Below are positions 56,361 to 64,000 of a stretch of 64,000 nucleotides of DNA, piece by piece. The DNA comes from Sphingopyxis flava. Its GTDB lineage: Bacteria > Pseudomonadota > Alphaproteobacteria > Sphingomonadales > Sphingomonadaceae. The first letter of the stretch is position 1. Each line of letters begins with the position of its first letter. The stretch is from contig NZ_FUYP01000005.1 of NCBI RefSeq assembly GCF_900168005.1, positions 62,001 through 126,000 of the forward strand, in the 5' to 3' direction. The notes beneath the pieces are model-generated. The model was given only the letters and a program-made list of their open reading frames with translations, was not told the origin of the DNA and ran no database searches. Made by a program: the position numbers and the translations under genes.

Positions 56361-57123
56361 CCGCCGCCGCCTCTGGTTGCGCGCCGCCGCGCTCGCCGGC
56401 GGCATCGCGCTGTTCGCGCTCGCCCCCGCTGCGCATGCGCAGGCGGCCGATGGCCTGTCGCGTGCGGTGAGCGAAATCGGCGGGGACGGCCGTCCGCTGT
56501 CGCTGTCGCTCCAGATTCTCCTCCTCATGAGCCTGCTGACGGTGCTGCCGTCGCTGCTGCTGATGATGACCAGCTTCACGCGCATCATCATCGTGCTGTC
56601 GATCCTGCGCCACGCGCTGGGGCTCCAGCAGACGCCGCCGAACCAGGTGCTCGTGGGCCTCAGCCTTTTTCTGTCGCTCTTCGTGATGCAGCCGGTGATC
56701 AGCGAGGTGAACCGTGTCGCGATCGAACCCTATGGACAGGAACAGATCGACGTCGGCGAAGCGATGGTGCGCTCGGGCGACGCGCTGCATGGCTTCATGA
56801 TGGCACAGACGCGCAAGACCGACCTGATGATGTTCGCGAAGATCGCGAAGGCGCCCACTTACGCCAGCCCCAAGGATGTCCCCTTCTCGATCCTGCTGCC
56901 CGCCTTCGTCACCAGCGAGCTCAAGACCGCGTTCCAGATCGGCTTTCTGATCTTCCTGCCCTTCCTCGTGATCGACCTGATCGTCGCATCGGCGCTGATG
57001 TCGCTCGGCATGATGATGCTGTCGCCAACGGTAATCTCGATGCCCTTCAAGCTGCTGCTCTTCGTTCTTGTCGACGGCTGGGCCCTGACGATGGGCTCGC
57101 TCGCCTCCTCCTTCGGGACCTAG
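56350..57123 (+). CDS. fliP: Flagellar export gate protein FliP
   Basis: A 257-residue polytopic protein with a cleavable signal peptide ending near AHAQ, as is usual for FliP. The signature stretches [19 protein letters not shown] and [14 protein letters not shown] are intact. Five FliP subunits form the core of the export gate with FliQ and FliR, encoded directly downstream. Confidence 0.96.
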   Translation: MSADRRRLWLRAAALAGGIALFALAPAAHAQAADGLSRAVSEIGGDGRPLSLSLQILLLMSLLTVLPSLLLMMTSFTRIIIVLSILRHALGLQQTPPNQVLVGLSLFLSLFVMQPVISEVNRVAIEPYGQEQIDVGEAMVRSGDALHGFMMAQTRKTDLMMFAKIAKAPTYASPKDVPFSILLPAFVTSELKTAFQIGFLIFLPFLVIDLIVASALMSLGMMMLSPTVISMPFKLLLFVLVDGWALTMGSLASSFGT

Positions 57124-57128
57124 CGCCC

Positions 57129-57398
57129 ATGGAAGCCGATTATTTCATAGGCGTCGCCCAGCAGTCGCTGTGGATTCTCGCGCTCGCCTCGGCGCCGATC
57201 CTGATCCCGGTGCTCGTGGTCGGCGTGCTGCTGGGGATGGTACAGGCCGCGACGTCGATCAACGAACAGACGTTGAGCTTCGTGCCCAAGCTGATCGTCA
57301 CCGCGATCTGCCTCGCGATCTTCGGGGGCAGCATCCTGGTCCTGCTGACCGATTTTACCCGCGACCTGTTCGCGCAGATACCGGCGCTGGTGCGCTGA
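57129..57398 (+). CDS. fliQ: Flagellar export gate protein FliQ
   Basis: An 89-residue two-helix membrane protein. LLGMVQAATSINEQTLSFVPK is the FliQ signature. It begins five bases after fliP with no clear separate ribosome-binding site. Confidence 0.95.
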   Translation: MEADYFIGVAQQSLWILALASAPILIPVLVVGVLLGMVQAATSINEQTLSFVPKLIVTAICLAIFGGSILVLLTDFTRDLFAQIPALVR

Positions 57399-57408
57399 GC
57401 TTCCGCGC

Positions 57409-58188
57409 ATGAACCCCGCCGACATCCCCAATGTGGAGGCGATGCTTCAGCTCTGGATGCTGGGGATGATCCGCCCCGGTGCCGCCTTTGTCGCGGCGCC
57501 GGTGTTCGGCGCGGCCAATGTGCCGGTGCAGCTCCGCCTCGTCATCGCGCTCGCGGTCGGCGTGCCAGCCGTGGCCGCGTCGGGGATGGTGCTGCCCGCG
57601 GACGGGCTGGTATCGTGGCCCGGCTTCATCCTGATCATTGGCGAAGTGGTCGTCGGCCTCGCGATCGGCTTCGTGCTCCAGATGGGGCTCGCCGCAGCGT
57701 TGCTCGGGGGCGAGGCGATCAGCAACGCGATGGGCCTCGGCTTCGCGTCGATGATTGATCCGCTGAGTGGCACCGCGAGTTCGGCGATCGGCCAGTTCCT
57801 CTCGATGCTCGCGACCGCGCTGTTCCTCGCCGCCGACGGGCATCTCGTCCTTATCGACATCATCGTCGACAGCTATGGCGCCTTGCCGCCCGGAGGCGCC
57901 TTTCCCTCGTTTGGAGCGATCGGCGGGATTCTCCGCTTCGGCAGCCTGATGTTCGCAGCCGGGCTGACAATCGCGCTACCGGTCGGCTTCGTCCTCATTC
58001 TCGTCCAGATGATCATGGGCGTCATCGGCCGGTCGGCGCCGGCCATGAACCTGTTCGCCGTCGGCCTGCCCGCGACGCTGCTTGCCGGCGTCGTGCTGCT
58101 CGGCATGGCGACCCCGGTTATGGCTGAAACGCTGGCGCGTTTCCTTTCCGACGCGCTCGATATGGCGCGGCAGATCGCGGCGGGCTGA
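57409..58188 (+). CDS. fliR: Flagellar export gate protein FliR
   Basis: A 259-residue polytopic protein with about six helices. The GEVVVGLAIGFVLQ and GLGFASMIDPLSG stretches are conserved in FliR/SctT. It caps the FliP-FliQ gate and contacts FlhB, whose gene starts four bases later. Confidence 0.94.
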   Translation: MNPADIPNVEAMLQLWMLGMIRPGAAFVAAPVFGAANVPVQLRLVIALAVGVPAVAASGMVLPADGLVSWPGFILIIGEVVVGLAIGFVLQMGLAAALLGGEAISNAMGLGFASMIDPLSGTASSAIGQFLSMLATALFLAADGHLVLIDIIVDSYGALPPGGAFPSFGAIGGILRFGSLMFAAGLTIALPVGFVLILVQMIMGVIGRSAPAMNLFAVGLPATLLAGVVLLGMATPVMAETLARFLSDALDMARQIAAG

Positions 58189-58192
58189 TCCG

Positions 58193-59338
58193 ATGGCGGG
58201 GACGACCGAGAAGGACCAGAAAACCGAACAGCCGACGCCCAAGAAACGCGCCGACGCCGCGCGCGAGGGCGACGTGCTGATGTCGCGCGAGCTTGCGACC
58301 GCGCTGATGATGCTTGCGGGCGCGGGATGGCTGTTCGCGGCGGGCGGCTGGCTCGTGCAGTCGGCAGGGGATCTCCTGCGCCGCGGGCTGACGTTGGACG
58401 CTGACGATGTCGCGCATTTCGCGCCGGGCGAAGCGCTGCTGCGCAACGGCGCGGAGGTTCTGCTGCCGCTCGCCAGCCTTTTCGCGCTCGCGCTCCTCGC
58501 CAGCATCGCGGGGCCCGCGATGCTCGGCTCGCTCGGCTGGCGCGGCAAGGCGCTCGCCTTCAAGGGCAATCGCATCAACCCGATGAACGGAATCAAGCGC
58601 ATCTTCGGGACGCAGGGGCTGATCGAACTCCTGAAGTCGATCGCCAAGGTGCTGCTGCTCGGGACCATCGGCTACTGGCTCGTCGCGCGCAGCCTGCCTG
58701 CGGTGATGACGATGGCTTCGGCCGACCTCAATGCGGGAATCGGGCTTGCGGGCCGCGCGATCGGCCATGCGATGCTCGCGCTCGCGGGCGGGCTGGTGGT
58801 CATCGCGCTGATTGACGTCCCCGCGCAATGGTTCCAGCGGAACAAGCGGCTGATGATGAGCAAGCAGGAAGTGAAGGAGGAGATGCGTCAGTCCGACGGC
58901 GCGCCCGAACTCAAGCAGGCTCAGCGCCAGCGCGCACACGAAATTCTCAGCGGCTCGGCACGCAAGGCGGTGTCGGAGGCGACGGTAATCCTGACCAACC
59001 CCACTCATTTCTCGGTCGCGCTGCGCTACCGTCCCGGCGTCGACGCCGCGCCCGTGGTCGTCGCGCGCGGGCGCGGCGACGTCGCGCTCGCGATCCGCGA
59101 ACTCGCGCGGAGCGCCAACGTGCCGCTGCTCGAATATCCGCAGCTCACCCGCGCCATTTACTTTACCGCTCGCGCCGGACGGATGATCCCGCAGGAGTTG
59201 TTCGTCGCCGTCGCGACCGTGCTCGCCTTCGTCTTCCAGCTCGAACGCGCCGCGGCCGAGGGACGCGCGCAGCCGGTGGTCGACGTGCCGGCGTCGCACC
59301 GCTTCGACCCCGACGGCCGCCGCGAGGATCGGGCTTAA
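58193..59338 (+). CDS. flhB: Flagellar export switch protein FlhB
   Basis: A 381-residue protein with an N-terminal DQKTEQPTPKKRADAAREGD, four membrane helices and a cytoplasmic domain containing the autocleavage motif NPTH in VILTNPTHFSVALRY. Cleavage there changes export from hook to filament substrates, on signal from FliK. The longer frame upstream overlaps fliR and is not used. A 42-base gap to fliD follows. Confidence 0.95.
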   Translation: MAGTTEKDQKTEQPTPKKRADAAREGDVLMSRELATALMMLAGAGWLFAAGGWLVQSAGDLLRRGLTLDADDVAHFAPGEALLRNGAEVLLPLASLFALALLASIAGPAMLGSLGWRGKALAFKGNRINPMNGIKRIFGTQGLIELLKSIAKVLLLGTIGYWLVARSLPAVMTMASADLNAGIGLAGRAIGHAMLALAGGLVVIALIDVPAQWFQRNKRLMMSKQEVKEEMRQSDGAPELKQAQRQRAHEILSGSARKAVSEATVILTNPTHFSVALRYRPGVDAAPVVVARGRGDVALAIRELARSANVPLLEYPQLTRAIYFTARAGRMIPQELFVAVATVLAFVFQLERAAAEGRAQPVVDVPASHRFDPDGRREDRA

Positions 59339-59380
59339 TTTCGCCCGCCCGCGGCCGTTAAGAGGTCAAAGGATAGCGCG

Positions 59381-60757
59381 ATGACCACGAACATCATCAA
59401 CAGTCTGGGCATGGGATCGGGGATCAATATCCCGCAGCTCGTCGCCGACCTCGCCAACGCCTCGCGCGCGCCGAAGGTCGAGCGGCTGAGCCAGCTCAGC
59501 CAGCAGAACCAGGCGCGGATCAGTGCCGTCGCGCAGGCCAGGTCGGATCTCGACGGTTTCGCCGACTCGCTGAGCCTGATGGTCAGCGACGGCACGCTGC
59601 GCAGCACCCCCACCGTGTCGGACGAGAGCGTGCTGTCGGCGACAGCCCGCGCCGGGCTGACCGCCGACAGCTATTCGGCGACGATCGAAGTGACGCAGCT
59701 CGCGCGGGCGCAGACCGCATATTCGGGCGTGGTCGCCGATCGCACCGCGGCGATCGGCCAAGGCACGATGACGCTGAGCATCGGGGGCACCGACCACGCG
59801 ATCACCATCGACGCCACGAACGACAGCCTTGACGGGCTGGCAGCCGCGATCAGCGCGAGCGGCGCGGGGGTCACCGCCTCGATCATCGCCGACGAAGGGG
59901 GCTATCGCCTGATCGTCAAGGGCGCGACGGGCGAAGCCAATGCCTTCACCCTGACCGCCGACGCGGGTGCCGACCCCGGTCTCGCCGCCTTCGGCTATGG
60001 CGCGGGGGGGAACATGACGCTCGGCCAGACGGCTACCGACGCGCAATTCACGATCGACGGCGTCGCCTTCAGCCGCGCGACCAATATCGTCGACGATGTC
60101 GTCCCCGGCATGTCGCTGACGCTCAAGAAGGCGGCGCCCGGCCAGCCGGTCGACATCGGCGCGAGCCGGCCGCTCGACATGATCAAGCAGACCATCGGCG
60201 ATTTCGTCGCGGTCTACAATCAGGTCAAGCAGAGCCTCGCGGCCGCAGCCGACATGTCCGGCGCCACACGCTCGCTCCGTCAGCTCGAAAGCCAGCTGGC
60301 TGACCTCGTCGGCAAGACACTGACCAGCGATCCCGCGATCAACAAGCTGACCGACATCGGCATCTCGACCACCAAGGAGGGGCTTCTCTCGCTCGACAGC
60401 GCCAAGCTTGAGAAGGCGCTCGCCACCAACGCTGGCGCGGTCGAGGCGCTGTTCAATCCGCGGCGTGATGCGACGCACACCGAGACGACCGATCCGGGCA
60501 TCGCCGCCGCGCTCGACGCGATCCGCGACGCCGCAGTCGCGACCGACGGCGTCCTCGACCGGGTCTCGAAATCGCTGAGCGCGAAGAGCGAAACGCTCGC
60601 GGAACAACTCGAAAAGGTCGAGCAGCGCGAGGACGCCTATCGCGCGCGGCTCGAGAAGCAATATGGGTCGCTCGACGCCCGCCTCGCCGCGTTCAAGGCG
60701 ACGCAATCCTATCTCGAGCAACAGATCGAGATCTGGAACAACCAGAAGAACAACTAA
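59381..60757 (+). CDS. fliD: Flagellar filament cap protein FliD
   Basis: A 458-residue exported protein. The N-terminal FliD domain begins near NSLGMGSGINIPQLV, and the C-terminal coiled-coil part ends with YLEQQIEIWNNQKNN. It forms the pentameric cap that folds flagellin at the filament tip. AAGGA lies before the ATG. fliS follows 12 bases downstream. Confidence 0.95.
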   Translation: MTTNIINSLGMGSGINIPQLVADLANASRAPKVERLSQLSQQNQARISAVAQARSDLDGFADSLSLMVSDGTLRSTPTVSDESVLSATARAGLTADSYSATIEVTQLARAQTAYSGVVADRTAAIGQGTMTLSIGGTDHAITIDATNDSLDGLAAAISASGAGVTASIIADEGGYRLIVKGATGEANAFTLTADAGADPGLAAFGYGAGGNMTLGQTATDAQFTIDGVAFSRATNIVDDVVPGMSLTLKKAAPGQPVDIGASRPLDMIKQTIGDFVAVYNQVKQSLAAAADMSGATRSLRQLESQLADLVGKTLTSDPAINKLTDIGISTTKEGLLSLDSAKLEKALATNAGAVEALFNPRRDATHTETTDPGIAAALDAIRDAAVATDGVLDRVSKSLSAKSETLAEQLEKVEQREDAYRARLEKQYGSLDARLAAFKATQSYLEQQIEIWNNQKNN

Positions 60758-60769
60758 GAGCCTCCAGCC

Positions 60770-61159
60770 GTGCCACCGACCGCCTCGACCGTTCGCGCGA
60801 CCGGCCTCTATCGCCGGCTGCAGCATGAAAGCCGCGCCGCCGCCGCCGACCCGGTGGAGCTGGTCCAGATGCTCTATGACGAGCTGGAGATCGCCGTGGG
60901 CGTCCTCGGCGCGATGGTGCGGCAGGGGCAGCGTGTCTCGGCGACCGAGCCCGCACATCGCGCTCGCGCGATCCTGATCGGCCTCGACGCCGGGCTCGAC
61001 CGCGAGGCGGGCGCCGATGTCGCCGAGGCGCTGTCGCGCGTCTACCGCAGCATGCGGCGCAAGCTCGATGATGCAGTGAACGCGAACAGTGCTGAAGGCT
61101 TCGCCGAGCTGCTCGACGGGATTGTGACAATCAGTTCGGCGTGGCGGCAGCTGCGATAG
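60770..61159 (+). CDS. fliS: Flagellin export chaperone FliS
   Basis: A 129-residue four-helix chaperone. DPVELVQMLYDELEIAVGVL and SRVYRSMRRKLDDAVN fit FliS. It binds the flagellin C-terminus to prevent early polymerisation. It starts with GTG and is the last gene of the operon before the terminators. Confidence 0.88.
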   Translation: MPPTASTVRATGLYRRLQHESRAAAADPVELVQMLYDELEIAVGVLGAMVRQGQRVSATEPAHRARAILIGLDAGLDREAGADVAEALSRVYRSMRRKLDDAVNANSAEGFAELLDGIVTISSAWRQLR

Positions 61160-61206
61160 GGCAAGCGCTGTGTAGAAATTTATGGCCCTGGACCCAGAAC
61201 GCGGTG

Positions 61207-61243
61207 CACCCGGCCGCCCAAGGTGGGGACGGGCGGCCGGGTG
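61207..61243. terminator. Strong hairpin between convergent fliS and the activator gene
   Basis: CACCCGGCCGCCC (61207-61219) and GGGCGGCCGGGTG (61231-61243) form a perfect 13-bp stem with an 11-base loop. There is no T-run on either side; it probably acts together with the next hairpin. Confidence 0.65.
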
Positions 61244-61248
61244 ACTGC

Positions 61249-61278
61249 AAAGGGGTTAAGACCAGTGCGACCCCTTTT
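61249..61278. terminator. Bidirectional terminator
   Basis: AAAGGGGT (61249-61256) and ACCCCTTT (61270-61277) form an 8-bp stem ending in A/T runs that give T-rich exits on both strands. It lies between the convergent fliS and activator genes. Confidence 0.7.
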
Positions 61279-61305
61279 CAGAGAGCTGAAACTCAATGCG
61301 GTTGG

Positions 61306-62346
61306 TCAGGCCGCCTGTTGCTGAACGCCATATTTGCGCATCTTCTCGATCAGCGTCGTGCGCTTCAGCGTCAGCAGGCGCGCGGCCTCCGAGATGATGC
61401 CATCGGCGAGATCGAGCGCGACGTGGATCTGTTCGAGCTCGATTGTCTCTATCTCGCGCTTGAGGTCGATCGGGCGGCCGGGCGCCGGCGTCTTCGCGAC
61501 GGGGTGCAGGGGAAGGTCGTCATTGGCCTGCTGGGCAGGAGCGACCGGCCGCGGCGCCGTGGGATTGAGGAGCAGCGCGACATCGTCGGGGCCAAGCGTT
61601 TCGCCGCCGTGGAGCACACTCGCGCGCTCAACGAAGTTGCGAAGTTCGCGGACGTTGCCCGGCCAGTCGTGGCGCATCAGCAGGGTCATCGCGGCCTCGT
61701 CGAAGCGGCATTTGGCGTCGGCGGGCATCCGGCTCTGGAAATGACGGATCAGCGCGGGAATATCCTCGACGCGGTCGGCAAGGCTGGGGACTTGCAGCAC
61801 GACAACGCCAAGGCGGAAGAACAGGTCTTCGCGGAACTTGCCCTTGGTGATCGCAGCGCCCAGATCCTGGTGTGTCGCCGAGATGACGCGGACGTCGACG
61901 CGGCGCGCCTCGCTGCTGCCGACGCGGACGATCGTCCGGTCCTCGAGCACGCGCAGCAGCTTGACCTGCATATCAAAACGCATGTCGCCGATTTCGTCGA
62001 GGAAGAGCGTACCGCCCTCGCTCGCTTCGAAATGGCCGATGCGGCGCGCAGTGGCGCCGGTGAAGCTGCCCTTTTCATGGCCGAAAAGTTCGGATTCGAT
62101 GAGGTCGGCGGGGATCGCACCGCAGTTGATCGCCGAGAATGCCTGGCCGGCGCGGGCGCCTTCGTCGTGGATTGCGCGAGCAACAAGTTCCTTGCCCGAT
62201 CCCGAGGGGCCGCAGAGCATCACCGAAGCGTTCGACCGCGCCACCCGACGGATCATCTCGCGCAGCTGACGGATCGCCGGACTGTGGCCGATGATCGCCG
62301 CTTCGAGCCCCGCATGGCTGCTGTCGTTCTGCCCCACCTTGTTCAT
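61306..62346 (-). CDS. Sigma54-dependent flagellar activator (FlbD/FleQ-like), receiver-less
   Basis: A 346-residue bacterial enhancer-binding protein. The AAA+ domain starts at about residue 18; Walker A is GPSGSGKE (46-53), the sigma54 contact loop is GSFTGA (93-98) instead of the usual GAFTGA, and Walker B is TLFLDEIG (113-120). A Fis-type HTH lies at the C-terminus (about 312-345; AARLLTLKRTTLIEKMRKYG). There is no N-terminal receiver domain, so activity may be controlled by another protein, as FliX does for FlbD. It probably activates the sigma54 promoter at 47670. Confidence 0.88.
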   Translation of the reverse strand: MNKVGQNDSSHAGLEAAIIGHSPAIRQLREMIRRVARSNASVMLCGPSGSGKELVARAIHDEGARAGQAFSAINCGAIPADLIESELFGHEKGSFTGATARRIGHFEASEGGTLFLDEIGDMRFDMQVKLLRVLEDRTIVRVGSSEARRVDVRVISATHQDLGAAITKGKFREDLFFRLGVVVLQVPSLADRVEDIPALIRHFQSRMPADAKCRFDEAAMTLLMRHDWPGNVRELRNFVERASVLHGGETLGPDDVALLLNPTAPRPVAPAQQANDDLPLHPVAKTPAPGRPIDLKREIETIELEQIHVALDLADGIISEAARLLTLKRTTLIEKMRKYGVQQQAA

Positions 62347-62410
62347 CTTCAATCTCCATCGCACCCTTTCGAGGCGCCCCCCTTCGATGGAGCGATGAAT
62401 TGAGGAAAAT

Positions 62411-62429
62411 GGTAAACAACATCTTTACC
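62411..62429. promoter_or_regulatory. Inverted repeat upstream of the activator gene
   Basis: GGTAAA (62411-62416) and TTTACC (62424-62429) with a seven-base spacer lie 65 bases upstream of the activator start. A regulator site is possible; the binding protein is unknown. Confidence 0.35.
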
Positions 62430-62464
62430 GGATATTGCCAACCCCCTCAAAAATAAGGATTATC

Positions 62465-62528
62465 GCCATAGTGGCAGTAATGACCGCGCGATTGCGTTGT
62501 TAGGATTTCCCACTAGAGCCATTCTGGC
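62465..62528. promoter_or_regulatory. Pair of GCCA-N3-TGGC sites
   Basis: GCCATAGTGGC (62465-62475) and GCCATTCTGGC (62518-62528) are 11-bp palindromes 53 bases apart start to start, about five helical turns. They lie in the 183-base gap between motB and the activator gene. The flanks are also similar. They could be enhancer sites for the activator or another dimeric regulator. Confidence 0.45.
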
Positions 62529-62529
62529 A

Positions 62530-63390
62530 CTAATTATCCCCCACCCCCGCCCAGCCGAGGGTGACCGAGATGCGGCGGTTGCGCGGATCAAAACGATTCG
62601 AGGGGACATAAGGTTCCCGGTCAGCGACCCCCTCGATGCGCGAAAAGCGGTTCGAGGCGATGCCGCGATATTCGAGATACTGGCGCGCCACCTCGGCGCG
62701 CTCCACCGACAGGCGCCAGTTGTTGGTTCCCGCCTTCGCCGACCAGGGCGCCGCATCGGTATGGCCGCGGATCATCAGCTGGTTCGGAATCCCCGCGACC
62801 AATTCGGCAATCTGGGCGAAGAGGCGCGAGGCATCGGGGGTAAGCTGGTTGGTGCCAAGCACGAACATCGAAAAGTCGGCGTCGTCGACGATGTCGATAC
62901 GCATCCCCTCGCGCGTTTCAGTGAAACGTATGTTTCGCGCCAGCCGGCGAAGCTCGGCCTTCGCCTGCACCTCACGCATCAGATCCTTGGCGATTTGCTG
63001 GAACCTCGCGCGCTCGCTCTGGCGCCCCATCGCCTCGCGCGGGCCGCCGACGGCATCGCGCGGGATGGTCATCGCCTTGGTGCCCGTCTGCCCCGCTTCG
63101 TGCGGATATTTGTCGACATCGACGAGCGACGAACCGCCGAACAGCCCGGTCGAGCCCGCGGTGTCCTGCTTGGCCTGGACGATCGTCGGCGCGAAATAGT
63201 CGGCAAGCGCCTTTCGCTGCTTCTCCGTCGTCGCGCCGAGCAGCCACATCAGCAGGAAGAAGGCCATCATCGCGGTGACGAAGTCGGCATAGGCGACTTT
63301 CCACGCCCCGCCATGATGCGCGGCGTGGCCGGACTCGACCACCTTCTTGACGATGATCGGGCGCAGCGGCGTATTCGGGCGCGCCGCCAT
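62530..63390 (-). CDS. motB: Flagellar stator protein MotB
   Basis: A 286-residue protein with a short basic N-terminus, one transmembrane helix containing the proton-binding Asp (D36 in VAYADFVTAMMAFFLL), a periplasmic linker and an OmpA-type peptidoglycan-binding domain (LMIRGHTDAAPW; LSVERAEVARQYL). It anchors the stator to the cell wall. It shares one base with the motA stop (TGATG). Confidence 0.95.
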   Translation of the reverse strand: MAARPNTPLRPIIVKKVVESGHAAHHGGAWKVAYADFVTAMMAFFLLMWLLGATTEKQRKALADYFAPTIVQAKQDTAGSTGLFGGSSLVDVDKYPHEAGQTGTKAMTIPRDAVGGPREAMGRQSERARFQQIAKDLMREVQAKAELRRLARNIRFTETREGMRIDIVDDADFSMFVLGTNQLTPDASRLFAQIAELVAGIPNQLMIRGHTDAAPWSAKAGTNNWRLSVERAEVARQYLEYRGIASNRFSRIEGVADREPYVPSNRFDPRNRRISVTLGWAGVGDN

Positions 63391-64000
63391 CAGCGACCGC
63401 GCATTCCGTCGAAGACCTCGGCAAAGCTCGGCTGGTTGCTATGATCGACCCCCGAACGCGCCGCCTCGATCACCAGCGGCTGCGGATGGCCGTGGAGCGA
63501 GGCGATGATCAGCTGCTTCACCGTATGATAGATCGCGGCATCGCTTTCGATCACCGCGCGCGCGCGCGCCGCGAACGGACCGACCAGGCCATAGGCGAGC
63601 AGAACGCCCAGGAAGGTGCCGACGAGCGCCGAGCCGATCATCGCGCCCAGAATTTCGGGCGGCTTGTCGATCGAGCCCATCGTCTTGACCACCCCGAGGA
63701 CCGCCGCGACAATTCCGAGCGCAGGGAGCGCGTCGGCGAGGCTCTGAAGCCCGTCGGCGGGCTTGATTGCGTGGTGGTGATGGTTCTTTACCGCATTGTC
63801 CATCACCTCTTCGACCGCATGCGGGTCGAGAGTACCGGATGAGACAACAACGAGGCGCAACGTGTCGCAGATCAGATGAACGAGCGTCTGGTCCTTGAGC
63901 AGCTTGGGATATTGCTGGAAAAGCGGAGAGTTTGCGGGATCTTCGATGTGCGGCTCGACCGCGACCGGCCCCTCGGTCCGCATCATCTTCATCAACGTCG
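63390..64000 (-). CDS. motA: Flagellar stator protein MotA, N-terminus cut by the window edge
   Basis: The last about 200 residues of MotA. It has two C-terminal helices, ALPALGIVAAVLGVVKTMG and SALVGTFLGVLLAYGLVGPF, with the cytoplasmic loop before them; the Pro of VAAVLG/KPPEILG lies near the proton path. The first two helices lie beyond position 64000. With MotB it forms the proton-driven torque unit. Confidence 0.93.
   Translation of the reverse strand, partial: TLMKMMRTEGPVAVEPHIEDPANSPLFQQYPKLLKDQTLVHLICDTLRLVVVSSGTLDPHAVEEVMDNAVKNHHHHAIKPADGLQSLADALPALGIVAAVLGVVKTMGSIDKPPEILGAMIGSALVGTFLGVLLAYGLVGPFAARARAVIESDAAIYHTVKQLIIASLHGHPQPLVIEAARSGVDHSNQPSFAEVFDGMRGR

Overview
The window looks like a chromosome segment of a GC-rich alphaproteobacterium of the order Sphingomonadales, most like Sphingopyxis or Sphingomonas. 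The reasons are codon bias, dense operons with ATGA/GTGA overlaps, an alphaproteobacterial GTTC-N7-GTTC type SOS box, a TonB receptor of the sphingomonad/caulobacter type, and sphingomonad-like gene neighbourhoods. The assignment is an inference from reading the sequence, not from a search. I found no rRNA, tRNA, CRISPR array, insertion sequence or phage genes.

Region 1 (1-10409, + strand): the C-terminal part of an MFS transporter, then an acyl-CoA catabolic run. It holds an ACAD11-type acyl-CoA dehydrogenase, a zinc alcohol dehydrogenase, an APH-like phosphotransferase that resembles the kinase half of ACAD10/11, two SDR dehydrogenases, an aldo/keto reductase, a beta-lactamase-fold serine hydrolase and a bifunctional FadJ-like enzyme, closed by a strong terminator. 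The dehydrogenase/kinase pair suggests catabolism of 4-hydroxyacyl-CoA through a phosphorylated intermediate.

Region 2 (10456-18375): distal valine catabolism on the - strand (mmsA, isobutyryl-CoA dehydrogenase, 3-hydroxyisobutyryl-CoA hydrolase, enoyl-CoA hydratase, mmsB). Small extra genes sit among them: a RidA protein, an I78-type inhibitor lipoprotein, another lipoprotein and a small membrane protein. A divergent LysR regulator lies next to mmsA.

Region 3 (18385-33701): a pectin/uronate utilisation locus. It contains a hexuronate-type MFS transporter, an MhpD-like hydratase, a LacI-family regulator, a GH43 enzyme, a TonB-dependent receptor, a pectate lyase-like protein, a secreted cupin, two esterases, KDG kinase, KduD and KduI. 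Four copies of one palindromic operator (core GACACCGGTGTC / GTAACCGGTGTC) lie in front of the divergent transcription units and tie the locus to the LacI regulator.

Region 4 (33846-45433): a complete RND efflux cassette (lipoprotein MFP, inner-membrane pump, outer-membrane channel), then the mutagenesis cassette imuA-imuB-dnaE2 behind a perfect GAAC-N7-GAAC SOS box.

Region 5 (45482-64000): motility. Two tandem flagellin paralogues (- strand) have sigma28-like promoters and near-identical terminators. A long operon fliEFGHIJKLMNOPQR-flhB-fliD-fliS (+ strand) starts from a consensus sigma54 promoter. Convergent to it lie a receiver-less sigma54 activator (FlbD/FleQ type), motB and a motA cut by the window edge.
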